Below the pieces are notes generated by a model. That model was not told where the DNA came from. It searched no databases and saw only the letters and a program-made list of their open reading frames with translations. Both the position numbers and the translations under genes were made by a program. This document shows, piece by piece, positions 26,611-34,827 of a stretch of DNA of 64,000 nucleotides (its first letter is position 1; each line of letters opens with the position of its first letter). Source of the DNA: Acidobacteria bacterium AB60 (GTDB taxonomy: Bacteria > Acidobacteriota > Terriglobia > Terriglobales > Acidobacteriaceae); NCBI GenBank assembly GCA_008682415.1, contig VANK01000011.1, positions 62,001-126,000 of the forward strand. Reading direction: 5' to 3'.

Positions 26611-27891
26611 ATGGCAGAGCATTACACCATCCTCGGTGGCAAAGTTCACGTCTATAAGCGTCCGAACAGTTCCAGTTGGCAATGTGCGACCTATCTGGCC
26701 GGAAAGAACCGGCGCGCCACTACCAAGGAAGACAGCCTCTCCAAAGCGAAGGAGTTCGCGGAAGACTGGTATTTGCAGTTGCGCGGCAAGCTGCGCGATG
26801 GCCAGTTGAAGACCGGCAAACTGTTCCGCGATGCTGCAAAGCTGTACCTCCGCGAGTTCGACATCATGACACAGGGGCAGCGTAGTGCGAAATACGCGAG
26901 CGGACAGCACGCGCGTACCAATGGCTATCTGATCCCGTTCTTCGGCAACATGGTGCTACCCGAGATCACAGCGGGCAGGGTCAACGAATATCGCGTGCAT
27001 CGACTTGAACAGTCCAAAGCCTTGCGGGGCAAGCCGCCAGCGCGTAGCACCACGCACCAGGAGATCGTGACGCTGCGCCAGATCTTCAAAACGGCACTGC
27101 GGCATGGATGGATCGATCATCTCCCGGATTTGTCAGCACCATATCGCGCATCCGCCAAGATTTCCCATAGAGCATGGTTCTCACCGGAAGAGTACAAGCA
27201 GCTTTATGAGGCAACGCGGAAACGCGCCCAGGACCCAAAGCAGCCCCGTTTTCGTTGGGAGGCTGAGCAGCTTCACGATTATGTTCTGTTCTCCGCCAAC
27301 ACCGGACTCCGCCCCGACGAGGCGAGGCGTCTTCAGTTCCGCGATGTCACGGTGACCGAAGACGAGGGAAGCGGCCAAACCATCCTTGAGATCGAAGTAC
27401 GTGGGAAGCGAGGCGTTGGTTATTGCAAGAGCACCACAGGTGCCGTGCATCCGTTCGAGCGACTGAAAGCCCGCCCACGTCCAGACGGAGGGCCGGGAAG
27501 ATCAGGCAGCCGTACCGCATCTATGGCAAACGGTGAGTGGCACGCGCCTGGACCCACAGATCTTCTGTTCCCGAAATGGCCGCGCGAGTTGTTCAACGCA
27601 ATCCTTGAGGAAGAAAAGCTTCGCACCGACCGTGACGGAAGGCCGCGAACCGCATATAGTCTGCGCCACACCTACATCTGTCTGCGCCTGCTTGAAGGTG
27701 CCGACATCTATCAGATTGCTAAGAATTGCCGGACCAGTGTGGAGATGATTGAGAAATTCTATGCGGCACATTTGAAGACACAACTCGATGCCTCGGCCAT
27801 CAACATCATGAGGCCACGGTCGAAGAAAAAGACGGTTCCCAGGAAAGGCCCCGGACGAGTGGATGCCATCCGTTTAGCTGAGGAAGCGTAG
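26611..27891 (+). CDS. int: Tyrosine-type site-specific integrase
   Basis: A 426-residue phage/ICE-type integrase, located at the left end of the mobile region next to the cut tRNA-Leu. The core-binding domain covers residues of about 75-165. The catalytic domain shows TGLRPDEARRL (first Arg), YSLRHTYI (His-region and second Arg) and the nucleophile region MIEKFYAAHL. The GGAGG of the ribosome-binding site lies 10 bases before ATG. The tail is basic (RPRSKKKTVPRKGPGR). A hairpin-rich stretch follows the stop codon. By position it should mediate integration and excision at the tRNA. Confidence 0.95.
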   Translation: MAEHYTILGGKVHVYKRPNSSSWQCATYLAGKNRRATTKEDSLSKAKEFAEDWYLQLRGKLRDGQLKTGKLFRDAAKLYLREFDIMTQGQRSAKYASGQHARTNGYLIPFFGNMVLPEITAGRVNEYRVHRLEQSKALRGKPPARSTTHQEIVTLRQIFKTALRHGWIDHLPDLSAPYRASAKISHRAWFSPEEYKQLYEATRKRAQDPKQPRFRWEAEQLHDYVLFSANTGLRPDEARRLQFRDVTVTEDEGSGQTILEIEVRGKRGVGYCKSTTGAVHPFERLKARPRPDGGPGRSGSRTASMANGEWHAPGPTDLLFPKWPRELFNAILEEEKLRTDRDGRPRTAYSLRHTYICLRLLEGADIYQIAKNCRTSVEMIEKFYAAHLKTQLDASAINIMRPRSKKKTVPRKGPGRVDAIRLAEEA

Positions 27892-27936
27892 GCACTGCCT
27901 AGTTTTTGATCACCATCGACACTCCGATCCAAGTGA

Positions 27937-28003
27937 GCCAGGATGGAACCATCCTGGCAAGGTTTTGGGCCGGAACCGGCCCCACGCCAGCCCGGAACCG
28001 GGC
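27937..28003. repeat. Three successive palindromes centred on GGAACC
   Basis: Palindromes lie at 27937-27958 (10-bp arms GCCAGGATGG), 27967-27982 (7-bp arms GGGCCGG) and 27990-28003 (6-bp arms). Each has an AA centre between GG and CC. They lie just downstream of the integrase and before the end of the minus-strand operon, so they may be binding sites, recombination sites or a bidirectional termination region. Confidence 0.65.
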
Positions 28004-28106
28004 CAAGCGCTGCCGATCGCCCGCATACGAAGCAGGCAAGAGCTCGAGTTTCCAAATCTATTCAATCGGGCGAATCCTTAACGCCGAATGACATTATCAC
28101 GCAAGG

Positions 28107-29345
28107 CTAGTGCTGCCGTTGTTTGTCTTTTGCTTGAACCTGGAGTAGCTCCTCCGGCGTGAGTAGAGCTTTGTTGCATGCATAGGAAAAGCCACTCATG
28201 CAGCTCGCATAGTTCCTTCGGAGATCGCTTTCTTGCACTCTAGAAAGCTCTTCTGGCGTTAGGAGTCTCTTATTGCAGGCATAGGAGAAACCATTCATGC
28301 AAGAAGAGTAATTTCGTCGGAGGTCACTTGTCCCTACCGCAACTGCCTCTTCCGGCGTAAGCAGAGCCTTGTTGCATGCATAGGAAAAACCGTTCATGCA
28401 GCTCGAATAATTCCTTCGGAGGTCACTGGCCTTCACTGTCGCAGCTTCGTCCGCCGTGAGAAGGTTCTTATTGCAGGCATAAGAGAAGCCGTTCATGCAG
28501 GACGAATAGTTTCGCCGAAGATCACTTGCCTCTACATTAGCCGCTTCCTCTGGAGTAAGAAGAGTCTTGTTGCAAGCGTACGAGAACCCGTTCAAGCAAC
28601 TCGAATAATTTTTCGGATCGGAGTGCTCAACGACGCGGCGCGTCGGCGGCATTGTTACTGTTTCTGTGACAGGTGGGGGTATTGATTTCGGGACCTGGAC
28701 GTCAGGCGTTGCGATAGCAGGCAAAGTTGTGGGGGCGGGGCTTCCTTGGAAAGTACCGCTCGGTGGCCGGTTCATCTCAGATGTACGGTCCAGAGTGAAC
28801 GTGCCCTTTTCAATTCCGCCGCCGGGCTGTGCGACGGTATAGGTCCCCGCGATTCTCTGTTGGCTCCGTACTCCCACAAAGGTGATCTTTCCGATGGAAC
28901 TCGTCACCGTGAATGCGACGTTTGGGCCGCTTATGGACCCTTCCAATGATCCGCTGCCGTAAAGTGGAGGCTTTACCGTCATCGACCCAGAAAGAGTGTC
29001 ACCGGTTTCCTGAAGTTTGATTGCGAAGTTGGCAGACACCGCTGCGGTCTCGTTGTAAACGGAGCCGGCATAGTCACCGGCCACCGATGACAGTGATGCG
29101 GGCGGTACCCCCGATTGTGCCGAAGAGACTGGAGCTTTGAGGTCCCGGGGTCTGGATGACGCAACGACAGGGCTGCTGGCCTGCATCGCGACGGGCGCAC
29201 TGGAAATAGGCGCTGCAACGGAACTCGGTTGATAATGGTGGTCGTCAACGAAAGGGACGTTCACCAGGATCAAAAGGGCAATGGCGATGATCCACGCCTT
29301 TGTCGTGGTTTTGACGTTCGCCGCTTTTGTGAACAGGTCAGTCAT
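28107..29345 (-). CDS. Membrane-anchored protein with five Cys-containing repeats
   Basis: A 412-residue protein of unknown function. Residues 15-35 are a membrane helix (AWIIAIALLILVNVPFV). A proline/serine-rich linker leads to a beta-rich domain at about 88-190 (GDYAGSVYNETAAV, GSGSLEGSISGPNVAF), resembling a small lipocalin-like barrel. Residues 246-412 are five near-identical 33-residue repeats with the core NYSSCMNGFSYACNK, LLTPEEA and SDLRRNY, each with two cysteines eight residues apart. It is the last gene of the run of minus-strand genes containing the kinase triad, 203 bases after the kinase gene. A role as a redox, metal or partner-binding target of the triad is inference. Confidence 0.75.
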   Translation of the reverse strand: MTDLFTKAANVKTTTKAWIIAIALLILVNVPFVDDHHYQPSSVAAPISSAPVAMQASSPVVASSRPRDLKAPVSSAQSGVPPASLSSVAGDYAGSVYNETAAVSANFAIKLQETGDTLSGSMTVKPPLYGSGSLEGSISGPNVAFTVTSSIGKITFVGVRSQQRIAGTYTVAQPGGGIEKGTFTLDRTSEMNRPPSGTFQGSPAPTTLPAIATPDVQVPKSIPPPVTETVTMPPTRRVVEHSDPKNYSSCLNGFSYACNKTLLTPEEAANVEASDLRRNYSSCMNGFSYACNKNLLTADEAATVKASDLRRNYSSCMNGFSYACNKALLTPEEAVAVGTSDLRRNYSSCMNGFSYACNKRLLTPEELSRVQESDLRRNYASCMSGFSYACNKALLTPEELLQVQAKDKQRQH

Positions 29346-29547
29346 TGTGCTGCCCTAAAGTTTGAAATCCAGATAAATCGTGTGGCCCATGAGGATAAGC
29401 AAGATTCGGAGCTTTCTGTATGCCAGCGCCCGGTCTTTGGGCGATATCGATGCTGTGCTTAAGGGGCGCATCGTGCAACGAATTTTAAGGCGTCTTACCG
29501 GAAAATGGTCGGCACGTTTGATGGGCAAACTGTTTCGCTAGCGCACC

Positions 29548-31161
29548 TCACGGTGAACACACGCTGCACGCTCTATATCCACGGCCCTTCGCATCCGCCT
29601 CCGAGGTAAACTGTACCCGGTTCCGGTACGAAATCTTGATCGCCCATTTGCAAGATGGCTTATGGTAAATCAGCCTGATCTTACTCCCGACCAGAGACAC
29701 GTTGCCGACCGTCGTGGTCCTTTTGGTAGAAACCCTGCTCGGCGCTGGCTGGGAGCGGGTTACGGGCGCTGAACGCGCAGCCGGGATGGGTATGGAAACG
29801 GACGGCGACGCCGTCAAGCTTGCGGGTTTCGACGAAAAGACTGGCGGCCTCGCCTCTTTTTTGGTGCGCCGGTAAGCAAGGAGCGCACAGGCAGTCGCGT
29901 ACGTCATGATAGACAGCCATGTCGCCGCCAGAGACGAAGCGCCAAGTCCGATAAACGATGACCGGAACAACGGCACCCACAACCAAACCAGAAAAATCCC
30001 CATAAATGCGTAGGTGACGGTATGCCGCACGACGTCGCGCGGTGATATCTGAATTGCAGCGACCCCTGTGGTGGCAGACGATTGTGCTACTCCGGAAACA
30101 CTGGATGCGGTCGCTGTATACCAGGGCTGTGATTGGCCCCCATTACTGCCGGCGTGTGGCGGAGAGCTTGACGCGGGCGGTGGTGTCTGGCCTGGCTTAA
30201 CCTCGCGCGTTGCCTGCTGGACGGTAACGACAGGGGAGTTGACCATCCAAGCCGGTAGCTTCGAAGGCGTCGTGGTGACGAGGTCGAGTGCTGATGGGCA
30301 GCGCGAGGGATGTTCGGAGCACGCCTTTTCGAGTGCGTTCGCCAGGCGTTGTGAATCGCCGCCTATGGCTTTCACCTTGTTCAAGAGTTTCGACGTTCGG
30401 GGATTTTCAAAGTCGCTTTTCGTAAAGATGAGGTTTTCATCATGAAATTCGTTCCATAGGCTTGGCTGTTCCGCGAGTGCGACAAAGGAAAGATAGATGA
30501 CGAGGCCGGAAAAGTTATCGAGCGTGGCATCGAAGTAACTCGGGGTTCTCTTCGGGTGCTGGTAGTGGCGATGGCCGAGTTCCGAGGACTGCCAGCCCGC
30601 CATCGCGGGTACATACATGCCGTCAAGGTCCACAAGACGCAAGGAATTGCTTTCGTCCACGATGATGTTGCCATGCTGGAGGTCACCGTGCGCCATAGAT
30701 CCGTCACGCAGGGTCGCCAGTGCCTTGAGCCATTGATCGGCAAGGAATTTCAGCATGTCCCTTCTACCGAGGACATTGGGGAGATACACGTCGAGCGGAA
30801 ATCCGCCGATCCATTCCATGACCTGGATCGGATAGCGCTTTCCCCCGGCCATGATCCCTTGTGGGTCGTACTCGAAGCTCACAAAACAGGGCGCGGATAC
30901 CTTGTCAAGGTGATCGTCAATCCTCTGATATCGGTCTTCACGATCTCCGACACTCCCTCGAAAGCAGCGAACAGCCTGCGCCTTACCATTGGCACTGTTC
31001 ATCTTGAAGACATAGGCAAATTGCCCAGATGTTACGAAGGGCATTCCGAGCCGGTCAACCGCAGCAGTCGATGTCTTAAGGTCGGGGTCTTGAAACGCCA
31101 GGGCAGGGTTCTGGACTGCTTCGACGTAGTCGCGCGAGCTGGGCCACTGACCGGTGGGCAT
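29548..31161 (-). CDS. Membrane protein kinase of a TerY-P-type triad
   Basis: A 537-residue Ser/Thr-kinase-like protein. The kinase domain (about residues 35-290) has the catalytic loop HGDLQHGNIIVD and LVDLDGMYVP, where DLD takes the place of DFG. Two membrane helices follow at about 390-450 (VTYAFMGIFLVWLWVPLF and WLSIMTYATACALLAY). The C-terminal 45 residues carry Cys and His (YHKPSCKWA ... GYRACSVCSP) like the small zinc-binding domain found at the end of Ada- and nuclease-type proteins. With a phosphatase and a VWA protein upstream it completes the set known as the TerY-phosphorylation triad. The start gives a 25-base gap after the phosphatase gene. Confidence 0.85.
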   Translation of the reverse strand: MPTGQWPSSRDYVEAVQNPALAFQDPDLKTSTAAVDRLGMPFVTSGQFAYVFKMNSANGKAQAVRCFRGSVGDREDRYQRIDDHLDKVSAPCFVSFEYDPQGIMAGGKRYPIQVMEWIGGFPLDVYLPNVLGRRDMLKFLADQWLKALATLRDGSMAHGDLQHGNIIVDESNSLRLVDLDGMYVPAMAGWQSSELGHRHYQHPKRTPSYFDATLDNFSGLVIYLSFVALAEQPSLWNEFHDENLIFTKSDFENPRTSKLLNKVKAIGGDSQRLANALEKACSEHPSRCPSALDLVTTTPSKLPAWMVNSPVVTVQQATREVKPGQTPPPASSSPPHAGSNGGQSQPWYTATASSVSGVAQSSATTGVAAIQISPRDVVRHTVTYAFMGIFLVWLWVPLFRSSFIGLGASSLAATWLSIMTYATACALLAYRRTKKEARPPVFSSKPASLTASPSVSIPIPAARSAPVTRSQPAPSRVSTKRTTTVGNVSLVGSKIRLIYHKPSCKWAIKISYRNRVQFTSEADAKGRGYRACSVCSP

Positions 31162-31186
31162 AGGCTTTTGTCATACCGCCGTTATT

Positions 31187-31939
31187 TCAGTCAACAGTAA
31201 TTCTGAGCACCGCTACGTCATCGTTGCGAAGAGATTTGTCCGCTCGCTCACGCTCTACGAAGCTCTCAAAACCCGGAGTATCTCTGGCGTCCAGTAGCCG
31301 GGCCAACTCCTGAACACGCAATGGATTCTCCGCGGTGCTACGAAGATACCAAGCCGCGATGGCGTCGGTTAATAGGACAAATGTGTCGTGCTGAGCGGTA
31401 TCTCCGCTTGCCACTGTGACCTGCTCGCCAATGCCTCGCAGGCGCTGCCGATTGGAGGGAAGGAGCGCCGGATGATATCCGAAAGCTTCCGGCTCGCTGA
31501 TCGGCAGAGCGGTGACAATCACCCCCTCACGTATCTGGACAAGGCAGCTATCTCCAACAGCAACCGCCTGCCAAACGAGACGCTCCTCCGACGGGATAAA
31601 GGCGAGTCCGACGAAGGCGGCAAAGGCACCGCTGCGCGCTTTTTCCTCCGCATACCACGGCAAGGTCTTCCGGCTCCATCGCCTCTCTAGGTGGTTGCCG
31701 AGTCGAGCCAACCACGGCTCGAATTCGTCTTTTGTCAGCAGGTGATTGCTTGCCGCCCAGTACCGGGTTAAGAGCTTCGCCCAACGGCGTGAGTCATACG
31801 CTTCGGTTGCTCCGTCGGCGACGCAGAAACGCCTTTGCCTGAGAGACAGGGCCGTCGCATCCTCACACTCGGAAGCCAGCAAGCCTGCCTTCGGCAACAG
31901 AAATTGCGCGACAGAGAGGTGCCAATCGCTGCCCTTCAT
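31187..31939 (-). CDS. PP2C-like protein phosphatase of the triad
   Basis: A 250-residue metal-dependent phosphatase-fold protein. Motifs include CEDATALSLRQRRFCVADGATE (metal-binding Asp-Gly), AVGDSCLVQIREG and the C-terminal NDDVAVLRI, matching PP2C positions that hold Mg/Mn. It would reverse phosphorylation by the neighbouring kinase. The gene overlaps the VWA gene by 4 bases (ATGA), so the two are translationally coupled. The length matches the short PP2C forms found in TerY-P sets. Confidence 0.85.
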   Translation of the reverse strand: MKGSDWHLSVAQFLLPKAGLLASECEDATALSLRQRRFCVADGATEAYDSRRWAKLLTRYWAASNHLLTKDEFEPWLARLGNHLERRWSRKTLPWYAEEKARSGAFAAFVGLAFIPSEERLVWQAVAVGDSCLVQIREGVIVTALPISEPEAFGYHPALLPSNRQRLRGIGEQVTVASGDTAQHDTFVLLTDAIAAWYLRSTAENPLRVQELARLLDARDTPGFESFVERERADKSLRNDDVAVLRITVD

Positions 31940-32769
31940 CGAAGATTCGCTGGGCGGGTCCCTATCTCAAAGAATTGTGCGACCGAGACGGGGTCTCCGT
32001 TGAAGACGAAACCTCGGGCACCTTCAGCGGTGCTTAGGCCGATATCGGAAGCTGCCCGTCGAAACGCTTCGGGGAGAGGTGTCGATATTCTGAACAGCGT
32101 ACGGGCGAAATCATCGGGGAGCCTGGATTCATCTCCCGGATATTCGATCTTCATCGTGTGGCGAGACGAAACATGGCAGTTGAACAGTAATACCGGCCCA
32201 TCGTTGGTGCTCATGGATATGATCTGCTGTGCTACTCCGGAAGGGTCCCCATCCGTCGATTCGCCGTCCGTGAGGTGCAGCACCGTCGGCGGAAAACTAT
32301 TACGGTGTTCTGGGAGCCATTGCTCCAGCAACGAGCGAACCTGACCGAAGGCATCGCACATCGGGGTGCCCCCGTTCGATGTCGGATCCATCCATACGGG
32401 GAACCTGACCTGCTGTTCCACAAGCCCTCCTGCGCCGTCTGGAACCTTCTTGGCACGGCTGTCGAGTCGGGCTGGAAGGTCGGCCACCTCTCCCACCGGC
32501 ACATGTGCACGTCCACTGAGTGATCCGCTGAAGGCAGGCCCGACGGAAGCGCCATATCCAATGATCGAGATGTGGTAGTAGTTGCGAATCTCTTCCATCC
32601 GGGTGCAGCGAATAACGAGATCGTGCAATGTGCGATTGACGACATCGGCGACAAAATCGGCTTTGCGAATCCCGCCCTCTCCGAACCCTTCGGACATCGA
32701 TCCTGACTGGTCTAACAGAAAGATGAAGCAGGTGGGATTGCTGCGGCTGATTTCCGCTGTATAAGGCAT
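31936..32769 (-). CDS. VWA-domain protein, TerY-like
   Basis: A 277-residue protein consisting mostly of one von Willebrand A domain. The metal-ion adhesion site is intact: FLLDQSGSMSEGF (DXSXS), with later NGGTPMCDAF and HLTDGESTDGDP. There is no signal peptide, so it is cytoplasmic. In TerY-P sets the VWA protein is thought to be the phosphorylated switch or scaffold. It is the second gene of the set, 27 bases after an XRE regulator on the same strand. Confidence 0.88.
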   Translation of the reverse strand: MPYTAEISRSNPTCFIFLLDQSGSMSEGFGEGGIRKADFVADVVNRTLHDLVIRCTRMEEIRNYYHISIIGYGASVGPAFSGSLSGRAHVPVGEVADLPARLDSRAKKVPDGAGGLVEQQVRFPVWMDPTSNGGTPMCDAFGQVRSLLEQWLPEHRNSFPPTVLHLTDGESTDGDPSGVAQQIISMSTNDGPVLLFNCHVSSRHTMKIEYPGDESRLPDDFARTLFRISTPLPEAFRRAASDIGLSTAEGARGFVFNGDPVSVAQFFEIGTRPANLR

Positions 32770-32796
32770 TGACGCATCTCCTTCGATCCAGTTCGT

Positions 32797-33075
32797 TCAG
32801 CGTGGCACGTGCTTCAGCCGGACTCCAGGCTGCTCATCGTTCAAAAATTCCACGCCAGCCTTCTCCAGCACCGCAATAACCTGTCCCAGCGTTTCGGTGC
32901 GAGCTTTGACAGCATCGTCAAACTTCTCCATGCGCTTGATTGTGCCGACCGCAACCTTCGACTTTTTCGAAAGTTCGCTCTGCGACCATCCAAGGAGAGC
33001 TCTCGCTGCACGTAAATGTCTTCCAGTCAGAGTAATCAATGCAGAAACATAGCACAATTCGACCAATAAGCCCAA
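32797..33075 (-). CDS. XRE-family transcriptional regulator
   Basis: A small HTH protein of up to 92 residues. The helix-turn-helix is LRAARALLGWSQSELSKKSKVAVGTIKRME, followed by a short tail (VLEKAGVEFLNDEQPG). There is no ATG in frame near the domain; the start is a TTG, either at 33075 or nearer the HTH at 33039. It lies first in the run of genes leading to the triad, so it probably controls it, and it faces a divergent operon across a palindromic intergenic region. Confidence 0.8.
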   Translation of the reverse strand: MGLLVELCYVSALITLTGRHLRAARALLGWSQSELSKKSKVAVGTIKRMEKFDDAVKARTETLGQVIAVLEKAGVEFLNDEQPGVRLKHVPR

Positions 33076-33142
33076 GAATATGAACTATTTAGACATCTAA
33101 TTGATCTTTTAGATCAATTAGTGATACCATTAGGCTTATTGG
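33063..33142. promoter_or_regulatory. Nested inverted repeats in the divergent intergenic region
   Basis: An inner perfect inverted repeat (CTAATTGATCT / AGATCAATTAG, 33097-33121, 3-base spacer) lies between outer arms CCAATAAGCC (33063-33072) and GGCTTATTGG (33133-33142). The region separates the XRE gene from a divergent operon with an HTH gene, so it is the likely operator region. The outer left arm lies within the longest XRE reading frame, which supports the shorter start. Confidence 0.65.
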
Positions 33143-33221
33143 CAGAGCGTTCTAATGGATGACGGGCTTCCGCCCGCTAATTTAAACCGCACCGCATAAA
33201 CGTAACGGTTCGAAGGTTTCA

Positions 33222-33971
33222 ATGAGAGACTTCCGCAATCATCTTCTCATCCAGATTGAACTGCTGCGGTGCGCCATTTCCCACGAAGAACTGAGCGAGA
33301 GGCTGGGCGATGTACCTGAGCGCTGCGTAGCGCGGTATATCGCTGGCAAGACGCATCTGCGGAAAGATGATTTCGAGAAAATTGCGAAAGCTCTCTCCAT
33401 CGATACACAGGCGCTCGCGCAGGCATGGGCTTTATCCCTCGGTGTGCGTTTGCCCGAAAAAGATGCTGTGAGTCGGATGTTGGATCTAGCCTACCGTCAC
33501 TGGAAACGGCACTCGCGTCTTGCCGCGCTGCGGGTCCCGCCCAGCCCGTCTCCCATGACGGTCATTCGGGCCAAATACGCAGACCTGCTTCCTCGGCAGA
33601 CCCCGCCTTTGTGGTTCAACTCGTACGCTAACAAAAAACCTACACGAGAAGGTTGTGAAAGATTTGCCCGTGCCTACGAAATGCTGGTTGAGTTCGTCCA
33701 CGCCCACCAATCACAGCGCAATGTCGGAGCGATGCACGGACTCAGTGGAATCCGTGCGGCGCAACTGATGCGGCACGCCGCCTACACCTGGGCTAAGAGC
33801 GAAGGTATCGATCTCATCTACGACAAGTCAGTGCCTTTCAAGAACGACTGCAAACTCGTGAAGAACCTTTATGCAGGGCTACGGTTTTTCGCGCAACGGC
33901 AGTTCGACGAGCTCTCTGCTCAGGCCGATGCTGAGACGCGTGCAGGGGGATCTACACAATGCCATTTCTGA
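33222..33971 (+). CDS. HTH-containing hypothetical protein (249 aa)
   Basis: The N-terminal 75 residues look like a lambda-repressor-type HTH (HEELSERLGDVPERCVARYI and KIAKALSIDTQALAQAW). The rest is helical, with a conserved-looking stretch LSGIRAAQLMRHAAYTWAKS. Family not recognised. It opens a tight four-gene operon; its last 13 bases overlap the next gene. The opposite XRE/triad operon shares its upstream region, so it may be a regulator of the element. Confidence 0.6.
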   Translation: MRDFRNHLLIQIELLRCAISHEELSERLGDVPERCVARYIAGKTHLRKDDFEKIAKALSIDTQALAQAWALSLGVRLPEKDAVSRMLDLAYRHWKRHSRLAALRVPPSPSPMTVIRAKYADLLPRQTPPLWFNSYANKKPTREGCERFARAYEMLVEFVHAHQSQRNVGAMHGLSGIRAAQLMRHAAYTWAKSEGIDLIYDKSVPFKNDCKLVKNLYAGLRFFAQRQFDELSAQADAETRAGGSTQCHF

Positions 33972-34435
33972 CTAGGGAAGAGTTCTATAAACTGCTCGGC
34001 CAAGCGCTAAGGAACGCGCGGGAAGAACGCGGCCTTTCCCGTGAACAGTTGGCCGAGCAACTGAAACAGATGCCAATTGACCCGGAACGGCATTTGCGCC
34101 ACATTGCGGCGCTCAGCATCATCGCGGGACACATCCGGAGAAAAAAGCGCCTGACACTCAAACAGGTAGCCGAACGCGCCAATCTGCCTGTCGCATTTGT
34201 ACGCGACATGGAGGCCGGAAAAATCTGGAATCCGGAAACCTACTCTGTTTATTGTCTTGCCTATGGTCTACGGATTACCTACCGAACCTTTGAGAAGAAA
34301 GCCGATGTGCTGTCCCGCACAGAACTGGATGAGAACGACAGGCCGGTTCGCAAGAAGAATCAACATGCTTCGCCTCTACAGTCGCATTCGCCTCTTCTCT
34401 CCGAGCCGCGTAGCACTGAAGAGGAGCAATCGTGA
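33959..34435 (+). CDS. XRE-family HTH protein (158 aa)
   Basis: A DNA-binding protein with two HTH-like segments: LGQALRNAREERGLSREQLA near the N-terminus and LTLKQVAERANLPVAFVRDM at about 62-82. The tail from residue 110 is charged and serine-rich. It overlaps the preceding gene by 13 bases and the next by 4, indicating coupled translation. Targets unknown. Confidence 0.7.
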   Translation: MPFLTREEFYKLLGQALRNAREERGLSREQLAEQLKQMPIDPERHLRHIAALSIIAGHIRRKKRLTLKQVAERANLPVAFVRDMEAGKIWNPETYSVYCLAYGLRITYRTFEKKADVLSRTELDENDRPVRKKNQHASPLQSHSPLLSEPRSTEEEQS

Positions 34436-34827
34436 GCGCGAAGACGAACAACGTCGAGCCACGTACCGATCATTACCCACCAACCAAAAGGCTTGGAAAA
34501 GGAGGCGTCTCTATGCCTTTCGCCATTTATGAGCGCTTGTACCGTTTCAACTTCCATCTGATCGAGGCGCGGCGGATTCTCGAAGAACAAGGCTTGGCCC
34601 TCAGGATCGACGAGGTTGACGAATTTCGCGGGCTTCGTTGGGAACTAGATGAGGCGCGCCGTGAGGCTAACCATCGGTGTTGCGGGGAGATGGAAGGCCT
34701 GGAAGCTCGTGAGAGAGATGGGCTCAATCCTCGGGAACTCGACTCCAGCGAAGTGGTGGTTCGTGAGTCTGCAGAGCCCGGAGAAGCTCGTCCGAGTGGC
34801 GCCGAAAATCCCCGGAGAGCACGATGA
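34432..34827 (+). CDS. Hypothetical protein (131 aa)
   Basis: A mostly helical, highly charged protein (LYRFNFHLIEARRILEEQGL). The GTG at 34432 overlaps the preceding stop (GTGA) and follows GAGGAGC. A second plausible start is ATG 34513, which has GGAGG 7 bases upstream and would give 104 residues. Family not recognised; it is part of the four-gene operon. Confidence 0.5.
   Translation: MSAKTNNVEPRTDHYPPTKRLGKGGVSMPFAIYERLYRFNFHLIEARRILEEQGLALRIDEVDEFRGLRWELDEARREANHRCCGEMEGLEARERDGLNPRELDSSEVVVRESAEPGEARPSGAENPRRAR

Noticed and set aside
27966-28003. Hairpins after the integrase as a simple terminator
   Set aside because: Several hairpins lack a T run; kept as repeats of unknown role.
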